Positions 11,314-22,298 of a stretch of 64,000 nucleotides of DNA are shown one piece after another. Below the pieces are notes generated by a model. That model worked only from the letters and a program-made list of their open reading frames with translations. It had not been told where the DNA came from and did not search any database. The first letter of the stretch is position 1. The number at the start of each line of letters is the position of its first letter. Origin of the DNA: Rattus norvegicus. Taxonomy: Eukaryota > Chordata > Mammalia > Rodentia > Muridae. The translations under genes and the position numbers were made by a program. The DNA lies in NCBI RefSeq assembly GCF_036323735.1, contig NC_086027.1, forward strand, positions 84,951,662-85,015,661, given 5' to 3'.

Positions 11314-11876
11314 TGGAGAGCTGGATAGATACTGTCCTGGAGTAAGGGACAGAGACTTTGAGTACAATGAGCTATCTTTTAGTTTAGCTACTATTGAGCT
11401 CTGGAATTGACTGTGCAACTCCACAGCCTGGGGCTTCTGTGTCTTCATCCATATACTGTGAAGGTAGGGCTCAGCCTGGTTGCCAAAACTTTCTCTATTA
11501 CGTGTCTCTCCAAGGGTTTAAAGTGCAGAGTCCTTGGTCTGTCTCTTGAAGGTCACATATTACATGGGTCTTATGATTCAGGATTTTTAACTAATGGTCC
11601 CAGGACAGCTGTGCACATGTCGACCCAACTTAAAAACCATATGCACCCTTAAACCATTATGAGATTATTTGTATGTGATTTTTTTAAAATGTAATTTAAC
11701 CGTGCAGTTCTCAAGCATGAACTTTGTAGACAACAAGTTTATGTTGCTATGTCAAAAGGTTGAGCATACTTGGGGTGAGGTCTAAGAGTCCTGGCCTCTT
11801 GGTTTCCTGTTGGAATCACCTGGGAGAAACTTTCAAACTAAGGATTCGTAAGTTTCATCCCAGAGATGTAACTTCA
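11314..11876. other. unique sequence, nothing firm
   Basis: No gene. A block around 11805-11870 (ggaatcacctgggagaaact) faintly recalls an old hAT (MER5-like) relic, but is too short to call. Confidence 0.4.
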
Positions 11877-12233
11877 TTGTCTATTGGTTCGAATCTGAAA
11901 TGTCTCCAAAATGCTTATTCCCAAACTTGGGGAACTATCTTGAAAAACATGGGTGCTTTGGGGAAGCAGGGACTGGCTGGAGAAATAGGCCATTGGGGGG
12001 GAGGCCTTTGTAGGTTTATAGTCCCTTGCTATGGCTGTCTCTTTTTAGATATCCTAGTCTGCCATCACACACACAACCTCTCCCTCATGCTTCCTCTGCC
12101 CTGGACAGCAACATGTCTTCTCCATCATGCTGGACTGCAACCTCCTGAGCCCGGGAACCTAAAAAAAGCTTCACTTTTTTAAGCTATTTCTTGCATGTAT
12201 TTTGGTCACAGTAATGACAAAATAATTAACACA
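11877..12233 (+). mobile_element. MaLR LTR (MT-like), sense
   Basis: The 5' part gttcgaatctgaaatgtctc is followed by aacttggggaactatcttga. A ggccattgggggggaggcct block, a catgctggactgcaacctcc block and the 3' end ttggtcacagtaatgacaaa then aattaacaca come next. This order is that of rodent MT-type MaLR LTRs. The polyadenylation-like region is altered to cctaaaaaaagc. Clear target duplications are not visible. There is no internal region nearby, so it is a solo LTR or fragment. Confidence 0.75.
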
Positions 12234-13609
12234 GGTGGGTATTAGGTATGGTAGCCTTTGGCATTCCAAAAGCTTTCCAGGTCATCCAGACAGAAAATTG
12301 TCCATTTCTGGGGAACATGGCACTGTGGGTTGATGAGAAGGTTCTAGAATATTGGCTTTAGAGACTCAAAGAATTCAAACAATCTCCACTGTTGCTTTCA
12401 AGGCTTCATGTCTGTGGAAAGCACACTGAGATCAGACAGAGGTGCATCTCCCATGCTGCACTTCACAATTTCTAAGCTGCAGGAGAGAAGATGTCCTTTA
12501 AGCACAGAAATCTTTTAAGGCATGTCACCTGTGTGCATTTCATTGCTCTGAAGCACGAGCCCCACTATTAAGGAAATGAAGCTTGCTGTCTGCTCAGAAA
12601 GGGTGACCGATGCCAGTTCCTCTGTGTGACAGGACCTAGCATCTATGCCCAGGACAGACTTAGGAGGTCAATGGGGAGAGGTCACAATAGCCTGGAGGTG
12701 GCAGGAAAGTGTGACATAGCTTTCACTTGTATAAGTATTATTAACTGAAGGATGGGCCCTACTGGTGGGCCAGAAAGGTACAAGTGAGGTGGCTGTTAGA
12801 TGATATTTTAAATGCCATCCACTTTCAAGTATCCTTTCCTTCTGATAATTCTAGGTGTATCCCTATTGATCAGTGGATAAATCAAACAGCCCTCTAATGG
12901 CTGCTGATCTACCTTTTGACAAGGAGGGTTGGAATCTCACATGGGTACTGATTCTGTTGCTAAAATGTAGCCACGGGGTGTCCTGATTATTAAGTCTGTC
13001 TGGCTCCTAGTTTCCAGGGGTTTGATATGAGAGAGTGGAGTCCTTCTATTTCCAACAACTGGTCTCGCTTTTCACTCACCAGGCTGACTCAGAGTTTGCT
13101 TCTTCAGTGAATTTGGCTAGAACTCTGAGCTTGTTTAAAGAGAGAGGTTAATAATAGCACAGATGGGAAAGGGAGGCAGAAAGGAAATTACATTTTGAAG
13201 GGGTATATAAATAAATGACCTTCAGGAAACACTAGTGGGCCCTTTCAAAATCGAGCAGGATTTAGAAGCCCCACTCCAGGTTCTCACCTCTGTAAGCCCT
13301 CCCGTCTCTCACATATACACCCACTGGGCTCTCCACCAGATAATCCAGAGCTAAAATTTTAAGTTTGTCCATAATAGCACCACTAAAACACAGGTCTTCT
13401 TCAAGAGCTTGATCGTATCTTATTACGTACCAGCAGTGATGCCCCAACCTGTCTTCCACAGGTTGGGAGAGCTTCTGGGCAGCTCCCTAGGACAAACCCT
13501 GGCATCATTCCTTTGGGAGCATCAGCCTCAGAGTTTCCAAAAAGAAGTGCAGGCTAAGAACACTGTAAGAAAGGTAGGCCTTGCAGACTAAATCACCAGA
13601 ATGTTTCAA
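12234..13609. other. mostly unique; holds the 36-bp partner repeat
   Basis: No gene recognised. Positions 12863-12898 are the partner of 11209-11244. Open frames are short and featureless. Confidence 0.5.
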
Positions 13610-13611
13610 GG

Positions 13612-13757
13612 GGAAACAAAGCAAAACAAAAACAAACTCAAAACCTACACCCTTAAAACCCAACCAAAACCCAACCAAACCAAACCAAAGCCAACCCAAC
13701 CCAAACCAACCCAACCCAACCCAAACCAAACAAAAGCCAAACCCAACAAAGTCAAAA
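13612..13757. repeat. A/C-rich (CCCAA/CCAAA)n low-complexity tract
   Basis: The plus strand is almost entirely A and C, built from CCAAA, CCCAA and CCAAAA units. Five CCC runs lie between 13695 and 13722, so the minus strand has GGG runs separated by TT and a 7-nt loop, meeting a canonical G-quadruplex pattern. The Pro/Lys/Asn and Gly/Leu/Phe open frames across it are artefacts of composition. Confidence 0.92.
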
Positions 13758-14072
13758 GAAGCCAAGCTGCTTAGTAGTTAGTTGGGTTTCCCTGTTTAGT
13801 TACTTATTTATTTTGGAGGGAAGGGGTATTTTTTGTCTTTTTCCTTCTTAAAAATGTTTATGAAGAAATCATGAGTCCTGCTCGAGGAGCATTCATTACT
13901 GTGGTATCAATGTGTCATAGGAGTAGCACTGAAAAATGCCCCTCATTTCCTCCATACCACTAAACCGGAAAGCAATCCTAATGTGAAAAATAAAAATATA
14001 GACATATAAGAGCAATAACTTAGTATTAGGAAATCTGACTTTCTTGGTCAGTTTGAGTATATATGTAAATGT

Positions 14073-14073
<1 letters not shown>

Positions 14074-14114
<41 letters not shown>
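14074..14114. repeat. (GT)n microsatellite (B4 tail)
   Basis: About 20 uninterrupted GT units immediately precede an antisense B4-class SINE, occupying the position of its CA-rich 3' tail. Confidence 0.97.
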
Positions 14115-14116
<2 letters not shown>

Positions 14117-14411
14117 CGCTTGTGCATGTGAAGGGCAGAGTTTAATGTAGATGGTTTCCTCTATTGGTACTCACCTTAGATTTTAAGGCAGGTCTCTCAA
14201 AGAATCGATAGCACATTATTTTGGCTAGACCAGCTTGCCAGCTTCCCCACCCCCACCCCCCAAGAATTGTTGGATTCTGCTTGATTTCTGTCTCAGCTAG
14301 AGCTGGGGTTACAACCCATGACTGTGCCTGACTGGCATGTGTCTTTGTGTCTGGGTGCTGGGGATCTGGATTCAGGTCCTCAGGCTTTGGAGAGAAGTTT
14401 TGATCTAGCAT
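14115..14411 (-). mobile_element. B4-class SINE, antisense
   Basis: Antisense B4 blocks in order: gtgaagggcagagtttaatg; gttggctagaccagctt-like gctagaccagcttgccagct; a preserved gctggggttacaacccatga; ggtgctggggatctggattc; aggtcctcaggctttggaga. The order, and the CA-type tail upstream, define a nearly full-length B4-class copy with a C-rich expansion (cccacccccaccccccaa) in the middle. Confidence 0.8.
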
Positions 14412-15862
14412 GGGAGCTTGATAAAAATGGAGATCCTTGGGCCGCTCCAGTGTTGCAGCGAGGTTGGCTTACAGGTAGCATCCGGGAACATGAATATAAG
14501 CAACTCTACCAGACTGGCCTGAGGACAGAGCCATCTAGAGTTCCCATGCTAAGGGGAGAAGGGGTGATATAGGCTTTTGCCAGGGCCAACCTTAGCATTC
14601 TGGCATAGACAACCTCCCCAGTTCTCCCCAGTCCTCTCAGTTGTCACTCAGATTTCCAGTGAATAAATGTCACGGGAAGTCATCAATGACTTGGACTACC
14701 CTTGGTCACCTAAGGGCACAGGTTGGAGTAGCTTATTAAAAATCTGCCTTAGGCTCTAGATTTTCCCACTCCGTGGAGTTGAACAGGTTGCTAACCTCCA
14801 GCGTCAGCTTCCTCACCATTAAAATGGCAGTGGACACAACAGGCTGGCTGGCCCTGTTGTTTCCCATAAAAATCTCTGGGCTGTGCTAAACCTTGAATCA
14901 GAATGAGCTGTCATCAGTATAATAGAGGAGATGCATTCACACAGAGCTTAAAGAAGGAAAATAGCAAGTGTCGGTGATGCCAACCAGGTGTTGGAACTGT
15001 GTGCACTGTCGCATGCGTGACTGACTGTCAAATGGTGAAGTTGCTGTGGAGAACTCTTTGAGGTTAAGTGCATCGCTAAGGAGAAACGTTTTTCTGTGAT
15101 AACTTCCGTGATTCCCTGGTACCCTGCGTAGTGGTGACAGTGAGGTGTCCTGTGGAGGGGGGCTCAAATTCGGAGTCTCACTGAGAGAGAAGAGCAGTCC
15201 TTATTCCCACGCCGCAGAGGTAACTCATCGTTAAGTTTCTGGGCTCCTGGTAATGTTGTGGACCACAAAGGTGAACGTTCCATCCACTGGCATGAGTCCT
15301 GGGTAGTTCTCAATGCAGGTTCTGCTGGGCCGCCCCCAGGGTTCGGAGGTGTGAGGTGTTGCCTCCCGGAAACGGTTTCATGGAGATGATTGACACACAG
15401 GGACCATTGCTTCTAGGAGGCTAGTTCTCTATGCCAGAACTTAGCTTGGGGTTCCAATGGTTCATTTATTTATTTTTCTGACGCCTACTAAAGTTTGTGC
15501 GTAAATAATGCAGGCATGGAGTATATGAAACAAACCTTCTTTTCTCCTGTATGCAAGGCTCTGAAGGCTGACTTTCAGAGGCGATGGGCCTTGCTCTTGA
15601 GGGCGGTGTCTGACCCTCTGAGCCTGAATTGAGTCTTTTTGAGTACTTAACAATGTTTTGTTTCACTACTACCTGTTGACCAGAAAATATGGGTTAAACT
15701 TAAAGAGTAAAATAAGCGAGGTTTTCCTCTATAGAGGAAGAAAATCCAAGGCAGCCCAGAGACCTCTTGGCATCCTGCCAGAGGAGGGAGACCACTGCAG
15801 CCTAACTTTGCCTATCTGTCTCTTGCCCTGCATTTTTTCTTCTTCTTGAACGTTCTGCTTCT
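14412..15862. other. mostly unique; possible MIR trace
   Basis: No gene. 14775-14860 (caggttgctaacctccagcg; tcctcaccattaaaatggca) looks like a sense MIR remnant. The rest is unassigned. Confidence 0.4.
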
Positions 15863-15977
15863 AGAAAAAGAGGAGGAGGAGGAGGAGGAGGAGGAGGAAG
15901 AGGAGGAAGAGGAAGAAGAGGAGGAAGAGGAAGAAGAGGAGGAAGAGGAGGAAGAGGAGGAAGAGGAGGAAAGGAAA
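15863..15977 (+). repeat. 115-bp uninterrupted polypurine (GGA/GAA)n tract
   Basis: Every base from 15863 to 15977 is A or G. The tract opens with GGA units and becomes a GGAAGA/GAAGAG mosaic. Such tracts can adopt triplex (H-DNA) structure in principle. The long Ser or Pro/Leu minus-strand frames across it are compositional. A B2 SINE follows about 45 bp downstream. Confidence 0.97.
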
Positions 15978-16023
15978 CAAATATAAATGCATAGCAAATA
16001 ATTGTCTTTTTAAAAATAAAATG

Positions 16024-16300
16024 CCTGGGGCTGGAGAGCTTGGAGAGATGGCTCAGTGGGCAAGGTGTGCATGTGTGTGTGCACATGCATGTGTGTGTGT
16101 GTGTGTGTGTGCGTGCTGTTCTTACAGAGGACATAAATTCAGTTCTTAGCACCCACACTAAGTTCTTTACAACCTCCTGCTATTCTACCTCTAGAGGATC
16201 TGATCCCCTCAGCTGAACACATGTGCCCAGACCCTTACCTTTTGCCTCACGCACTTATATATAGATTTTAAAAAAATAAACCTTAAAATTAAAAATCTCT
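16024..16300 (+). mobile_element. B2 SINE with internal TG expansion
   Basis: The head reads ggggctggagagcttggaga then gatggctcagtgggcaaggt, with a small duplication of the ggagag motif. A roughly 55-bp TG array then sits between the A-box and B-box regions. The body continues with ctgttcttacagaggacata, cagttcttagcacccacact, ctctagaggatctgatcccc, and ends with an A-rich tail containing AATAAA-like sequence. Confidence 0.85.
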
Positions 16301-17842
16301 GATTTTTAAAATGATTTTTAAAATCACATTTGGGCTTTGAAAAGCTATCTTCAGCCTTAGACTTAAACTTCATAAATATCTCCCAACCAGTAGGAGGGCT
16401 ACTAAACACCAAGAAGGGTGATATTCGCTTGAGGATACAAGTCAGGAAAATGCACAGACAAGTCAGGAGGCAGCCACCACCTTCTAAAGCAGAGACTCTC
16501 CATCTCATCCCTGTGTTGCTTAGCCCTCTGGCCACCAGAGTATACTGTCTCTGCTTCGTGGGGCTCCAATCCTTCCTTTCAGCTCACTGCTTCCCCAACA
16601 TGAATCCACTAGGAGGCCCCCACCCTGTGTTACCAAACAAGCCTAACCTCCAATTCAGGGAACTGATTCGGAGCTTTGGCCTCAGCCAATGATAACAATG
16701 TTCTAACATGCTCCAGCTTTGCCTCATAGGCTCCTGGCTTGCTCTCCCCACCTGCCTTTAATTTTTTCCCTTCCCACAAACCAATAGAGATATGCATCAA
16801 AGACTTATCAGATAAGTGTGCCCAACAGAACTGAAATGTTCAGTCCATTCAATTTAGCAAATTCTAAATAGCTACCTTCAACTGAGTTCAAAGAATATCA
16901 TTGTTCCTAAGTTCCTTATTTAAAAAAAAAAGTTCCCTCCATTTAACTGAATCAAGACAGCTACTCCAAGAGAATGTAACAAAGTATTAAAAAAAAAAAA
17001 AAACCAAAGCAAAAACAAAAACGAAGAATGCAAGAAAATCGAAAGCTAACAGAACATTTTTAAGTGGTAATTTCAGTTTTCACAAAGGCTTATGGTTGGT
17101 CCATATGGTGATGTCATTGAAATATCCTGGGTTTAAACATAAGTACTTTAATGACTAGCTAGGGAAAGAAAAACTTTCTTTCCCAAGCAGGCAGCCATAG
17201 AGAGCCTTCTGCTGAATGACCTTGATTACAAGGCTTCTTTGTTAACAGATTCGAAGTTTGCCTCCGGGGCTGGTGATACACTTACAAGGTGAGGAGATTG
17301 TCCTAGGCCAACCCAGGTTGCTCACCTCCACAAAAGACTGAAAAGAAAACATAAAACAGCCCAGAACTTTATTATTTGTCTTGATGCATCTCTTTGCCTT
17401 GAGAAGTCTGACAAAAATCAACATTCGTGTGGAGATCCTGTCAGTCCAAGCTCTCCTCTAGCACAACTGGATTTTCCACTCCTCTGGAAAAGATTATTCA
17501 CCCTTGTTGCTTGGAAACCTTTCTCATATGAGAAAATACCATTGTCTTTGGGTGTGTCCCTGCCTGCTTAAAGCAGAAGGTGGGCAGTCATGGGATTCAC
17601 TGGACTTCAAGTGGGATATCTAGAGAAAAGGATCTACTCTGAGCATCTAAATGATGTAGTCTGGTGTTACAGTGTTCAAATTAGACAAGTGATCAGATCA
17701 GTCCTTCTCATGGATTGGTGTGGTTAGTGATGTTTGGGGCTCTACTTCACCAGAGAATGAAATGTGATATAGGACACAATAAAATAGAATATAAAGCATT
17801 ATTGTATCGTATGAGTTAGAGGTGACCTACCCAGTCAGTAGA
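16301..17842. other. unique sequence, nothing recognised
   Basis: No gene. Short A-runs occur at 16921-16931 and 16989-17003. A 120-residue frame (16330-16692) and its shadows show no motif. Confidence 0.5.
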
Positions 17843-18187
17843 TGCATTAGTTAGTTTTCTCATTGCGATGTGACAAAATACCAGAGAGAAGCAGCTCTAA
17901 GGAAGAAAGGTTTATCTTGGCTCACGCTTTCAAAGTTCTCCTCCGTTGTGGTTTTGGAAGGCGTGGTGGTGGTTGTAGCAGCTGAAGCTTGCGCTGGGAG
18001 TTCTCCATCACAGTCAGCCAGGAATCTGAGAATCAGTGGGAGACCCAGAGGCAGAGAGAACTGTCAAAACCCTACTGACCTAATTCAGTCTTACACCGGC
18101 TAAAGTCTCCAAAACTTCAAGAGCCAGAAACTGAGAGGTCAAAGCATGAACCTTGTGGTGGACATTTCAGATTCAAACTAACTACTG
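17843..18187 (-). mobile_element. MaLR LTR (MT-like), antisense
   Basis: Starts tgcattagttagttttctca, followed by tgtgacaaaataccagagag and aagaaaggtttatcttggct. It ends with acatttcagattcaaactaa, the antisense of the MT-type 5' end (gaatctgaaatgtcc). About 340 bp are preserved with internal deletions. No internal retroelement sequence adjoins. Confidence 0.8.
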
Positions 18188-18446
18188 GGGCTGGAATCCA
18201 GAGCTGTCTCCACACCCACCAGTGCACTCTCTATCCTCTCCCAATACTTAAGCTGTTTCATGAGTAGGGGATTTGTAAATTTGTTGAGATTCATCCGAGG
18301 GCACCTTGACTTTGTGGACTCAATTTCTCTTCCTCCTGGTATAGTTCAGTGTCCTCTTCTAAACTGTTATTATAGTTAGAAGGGACAAAGAACGCAATGG
18401 AATGCCAACAGTAGTGGAAAGTGTTGGATTCAGAAGTGGTTGAAGG

Positions 18447-18797
18447 GCTGTGGGGGTAGCTCAGTGGTTAAGGCGCTATCTCTACAGCAGGAAGATAGAC
18501 AACTGCTCTGTAGGTGCCATTCAAGATGGAACCTACTTGAGAAAAGCCAGCATGGTAAGAGAGCTCGCAATCCCAGCTCTAAGAAACAGAGAGCAGGCCC
18601 TGCCTGAAGCTCTTTGGCTTGCTGACCTCACTCACTTGGCATGCTCACTTACAGTCCAGTGAAAGACTCTGCCACAAAATCAAGTGCTGGTCATTCCACA
18701 AAAAGATGCCCGAGGGACCTCCGGCCTCCAAATGCACATGTACACATATGCATGCATCTTTTTCCATGTGAAAACACACCCACACACACACCAAAAG
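18447..18797 (+). mobile_element. B4-class SINE, sense
   Basis: The head is ggggtagctcagtggttaag. The middle includes a tcgcaatcccagctct block, then ttggcttgctgacctcactc and a gtccagtgaaagactctgcc block. The 3' part reads ggacctccggcctccaaatg and ends in ACACACACACC. This is the sense order of a B4A-like dimer with its CA-rich tail. Confidence 0.75.
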
Positions 18798-19159
18798 AGT
18801 TGGATGGAAAAGCTAGAGGAGTCTGGAAAAATAGAAAAGTCAGATAGGACAGATTTAACTCTCTCCAAATTCGGGGAGAAAGAGTCTAGTCACTATTCCC
18901 TCCCTGACCCGGCCCACATCAGCACTGCTTGCCAAATGTTTCTTCCAGACTTTATCTCCATTTCTCTCCACTGTGGATGAATGGTTTAATTCCCGTTATA
19001 CCCGAGAAAGTTCCAGAAAAGCACATTTCCAGAAAGTATACAGAGCAAGTTGGGTTAAACAGTATCTAGATTGGCCCCAGAATAGAAATTCTCATTGGCG
19101 GGTCTTATTTAATGATGTCACCCTAGGGAAGAGTACAGGACTTTAATCATTACACAGAT

Positions 19160-19345
19160 AGGAGCTGAACCCTGCCTTGACAGATGTTTAGCCATGGACA
19201 AATTTCTAAATCACCCTTGGCTTCACTTCTCTCACCGGCAACGGGAGTAATCGTAGTGTATGCCTCTTGGGGTTAATAAGGTATAAATAAGATAACGGTG
19301 ATAATGGAATTACCATAGTGCCATGGCATACAATCAGGGTTCCCC
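19160..19345 (+). mobile_element. MIR SINE, sense
   Basis: Matches the MIR order: agctgaaccctgccttgaca; ggacaaatttctaaatcacc; cttcacttctctcaccggca; gggagtaatcgtagtgtatg; ataaggtataaataagataa; gtgccatggcatacaat. Highly diverged, as expected for MIR. Confidence 0.7.
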
Positions 19346-21284
19346 AGGAGATCAGCATCATCACCATCAAACTGTAGTATGTGTCAGGGCTGGATATGTA
19401 ATGCTTACAAAGCTATAGGCTTTCCCAGAGTAACCCAGAATGGTCCCTGAATTGATCGAGAGCATAGTTGTAAGTATCGGGGGAAATTTTACTCACTTAA
19501 ATGGCTTTATTTTGAAGGATTTTGAAGACAGAAGCAGAGTCTAGGACATGCCAGATTTGTACCCATGGGCCTGGCCTCAGGATGCCAGTTGATATTGGTG
19601 TCTAAAAGGGCTCCAGGTTCTGGTATTGCTTAACAATGAATTGAGCAGAGGCATGGTACAATAGAAGCAGAGACATTTCGTTAGGGGAGGATACACTTTC
19701 GAGACCAAAAGTGAGTCGATGGTAGTCCAATCAGGATTCAGGCTTTCATGTTTCATTGGTTGGGCATTTCCACGCATGCTCTGTTATATGCGGTTTTATC
19801 TAAGTCATGAGTCATATGTCTTATTAGCGTCTTAACTTTCTGTGGGTCTGCACCTAAGTATTATAACGAGCCACAGGCTACTACTGTGGAACCAAGCTAT
19901 ACCCGAACCAGTATCACTAGCCAGTTTTAGTCATCCTAGGGATGGGGTAAGATGGGATGTAATTCATAATATCAAAGACAGGGCAGTATATAGACCCGGA
20001 AAGGGAGTGATCGCAGCTGGTTCACACTGACATTCTGAATCTGTTGTGGGGGAAAACAAGGGCTGGGGTGGGGAAGGGTCTTCATGGAAACTGGACCCCT
20101 ATCACCATGACAGAGACCATTCTAAGTACACATGCTTATGCCTAGAGATTTTTAAAGATGAGTCCCTTGTGATCCACCCTCTGCAGTGTGAGAAGCTTCA
20201 CTGGACGCTTTTCTGAGTCCAGTATGTTGTTCACACAGAACGTTACTTCCTCAATGATGGTATCAGGGATTTATGGGACTCACCATCTCTCTCTGCTGGG
20301 ATTTGGATCTTGGTAGGTTTCTCCATCTGCTTAAGTGCCACTGAGAATGGGACCTGTGGAGATGACTTTACCATGCCCCTTATCCATACAAAGGCTGGCT
20401 CCAGGAGAGGAGGGCACAATCAGATACTTTGGTGGATATGCACTGTAGCTTTGAAAATGGGTAGTCAGCAGGAAACAGACAGACTGGAGAGGAGAAGGAA
20501 TTGAAGGAAGAAAAGACCGGAGTGATAAATAGCTTAGCCTTGATCCCAATTTTGTTCTGATCCAATGTGTGGATATGTCAAGATTGTGAATTCCAAGAAA
20601 TGCTTAGGAGTTTACAAAAAGCCAGTAAAAGGCAGGCTTTTCAAAACAGTGAAAAGGAGACTCTAATGCAGACACACTATGTGTTTGGGTATGTAAGACC
20701 TAGTGGGAGAGATGATACACTAATGAGAGACCCTTGTGACTGTCTCTACTTTTCTGTCCTCTAGCATCTTTTTTTTTTTTTTTTGTCACATACAGAGTCA
20801 GTTGAATCTGACCTTCATAGACATAATAAACTTACACTGTCCACCAAGCCAAGGAATAGATTTAGGGACAAAGGACTCTGCCAAGCCTGGAATGGGTAGA
20901 GGTCTTATGTCTCACTAAACTTTCGGTTTCTTTTCTTTTCCAAAAATGGAGTGTTTTAAAGACTTCATTTCTCTCAGCTCAGACTTAGACATGAAGCTGT
21001 TTCTGTACAGAGAATGAGGATGGTGCAAGCAGCCTGGGGCCCAGGTTCCCTTCCCTTTCTGCTAACCTGTCTCACAGCTTAATTTGCATACCTCTTGGAC
21101 TTTATCTCTGACTTTCTAGAGGTTGAAAGCTGGCCCCAGGCAGGATGGGAGGAAATTAACTCCCCATCCTGGTCCAAACTGTAAATTTCTTTTCTATCAC
21201 TAGCTTCTAGCTCCTGATTTCTATGCAATAGGAAAACTGAGGCAGCGGGACTGTGGACCTCAGTGCCTAGTAACAAGAGAACAA
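19346..21284. other. unique sequence, nothing recognised
   Basis: No repeat class or gene recognised. A 16-nt T run at 20769-20784 has no adjacent SINE or processed-gene signature that I can identify. Confidence 0.5.
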
Positions 21285-21400
21285 ATTTCTTGACCTCTCT
21301 GATTGCAAATATTCTCTTTGTGTAAAATGGGGACAGTGACCTCACTCGGGAGTCTCTCAAGGTCATTTGTGTGACAGTGCTTTGGGAAGTTGCTGTGAAA
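21285..21400 (+). mobile_element. MIR fragment, sense
   Basis: caaatttcttgacctctctg, then ttgtgtaaaatggggacagt and gacctcactcgggagtctct, follow the MIR "acttaacctctctg...tgtaaaatggggataatagtacctacctca" order. Confidence 0.6.
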
Positions 21401-22242
21401 GTAGAATGTAGTCACAGTTTTTGCTTAATAAAGGAGATACCAGAACAGTCCATATATCCCTTCCTCTGACTATTCTTTTGAAGGCTCCTTCATTCATATT
21501 CCTCAGCACCACATACTTAAGAAATAGACACTGTGCTCCTAAGTGCTATGCAAGAAAGTCATTGAGACAGTACCCTCTGCAGAGGACTCAGCTTCGAGAG
21601 GAAGTTCCTGTGCGGATGATATCACACAGATAGTAAATGAGCAATGAGGTTCTATTTGATATCGGTATCCAAAAGAGGGCTTTGCCTCTTCTTCCTAATG
21701 TTCTGGTGAAAGACTTGAAAATCTTAGGTGGGTAGATGGGTCATAAGGCAGATTGGGACTGCTGAGAGAGACTTGCAGTTGAAAAGTCAACCAGAGGAGA
21801 TTAAAGTCTGGGAAATGCCCATAGAACTATTGAATTCTGCAGGAGAAATTTCCATATCAGAGCAGACCACTTGACCATATGCATCCCAGCTCTGCCTGCC
21901 CCTTGCTGTAACTTTTATTAGGTTATTCCATCTGGCTCCTAGTCACATTTAGAAAGCATCACATGTGAGGAATCTTTGCAGTCTGAGGTTTCAGTGCTCA
22001 GAGGTTTAAAAAAAAAATTCCACTTATCTTTATTGGACTGCTTGTAAAAAGAATGAAGTTCTTTAGCCAGACATTGTCTGTATGCCATGTTGTGAACAAG
22101 CAATTGCGTTGAAAGATGGGGAAAATGGAGGATTGGTTTAAGTGGTCAGAGGAAGACATCAGATGGCATGCAAACATTAGGTTCTTTCCCTGGGATGCTT
22201 AATGAGTACGGGGTCTGTGTGTGTTTGGGCGTCGATGGGTGG

Positions 22243-22244
<2 letters not shown>
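21401..22244. other. unique sequence, nothing recognised
   Basis: No gene or repeat recognised. An A9 run occurs near 22010. Confidence 0.45.

Positions 22245-22298
<54 letters not shown>
22245..22298. repeat. (TG)24 microsatellite ending in GCGCGCG
   Basis: Uninterrupted TG repeats to 22292 pass into an alternating GC stretch (gcgcgcg). The whole is alternating purine-pyrimidine, the composition most prone to Z-DNA. Confidence 0.97.

Noticed and set aside
15802..16158. Poly-Ser and poly-Pro/Leu open frames
   Set aside because: They are translations of the polypurine tract and the TG array in the adjacent B2.
20769..20784. T16 run as a possible antisense poly(A) of a processed pseudogene
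   Set aside because: No recognisable gene-derived sequence or target duplication follows it on either side.
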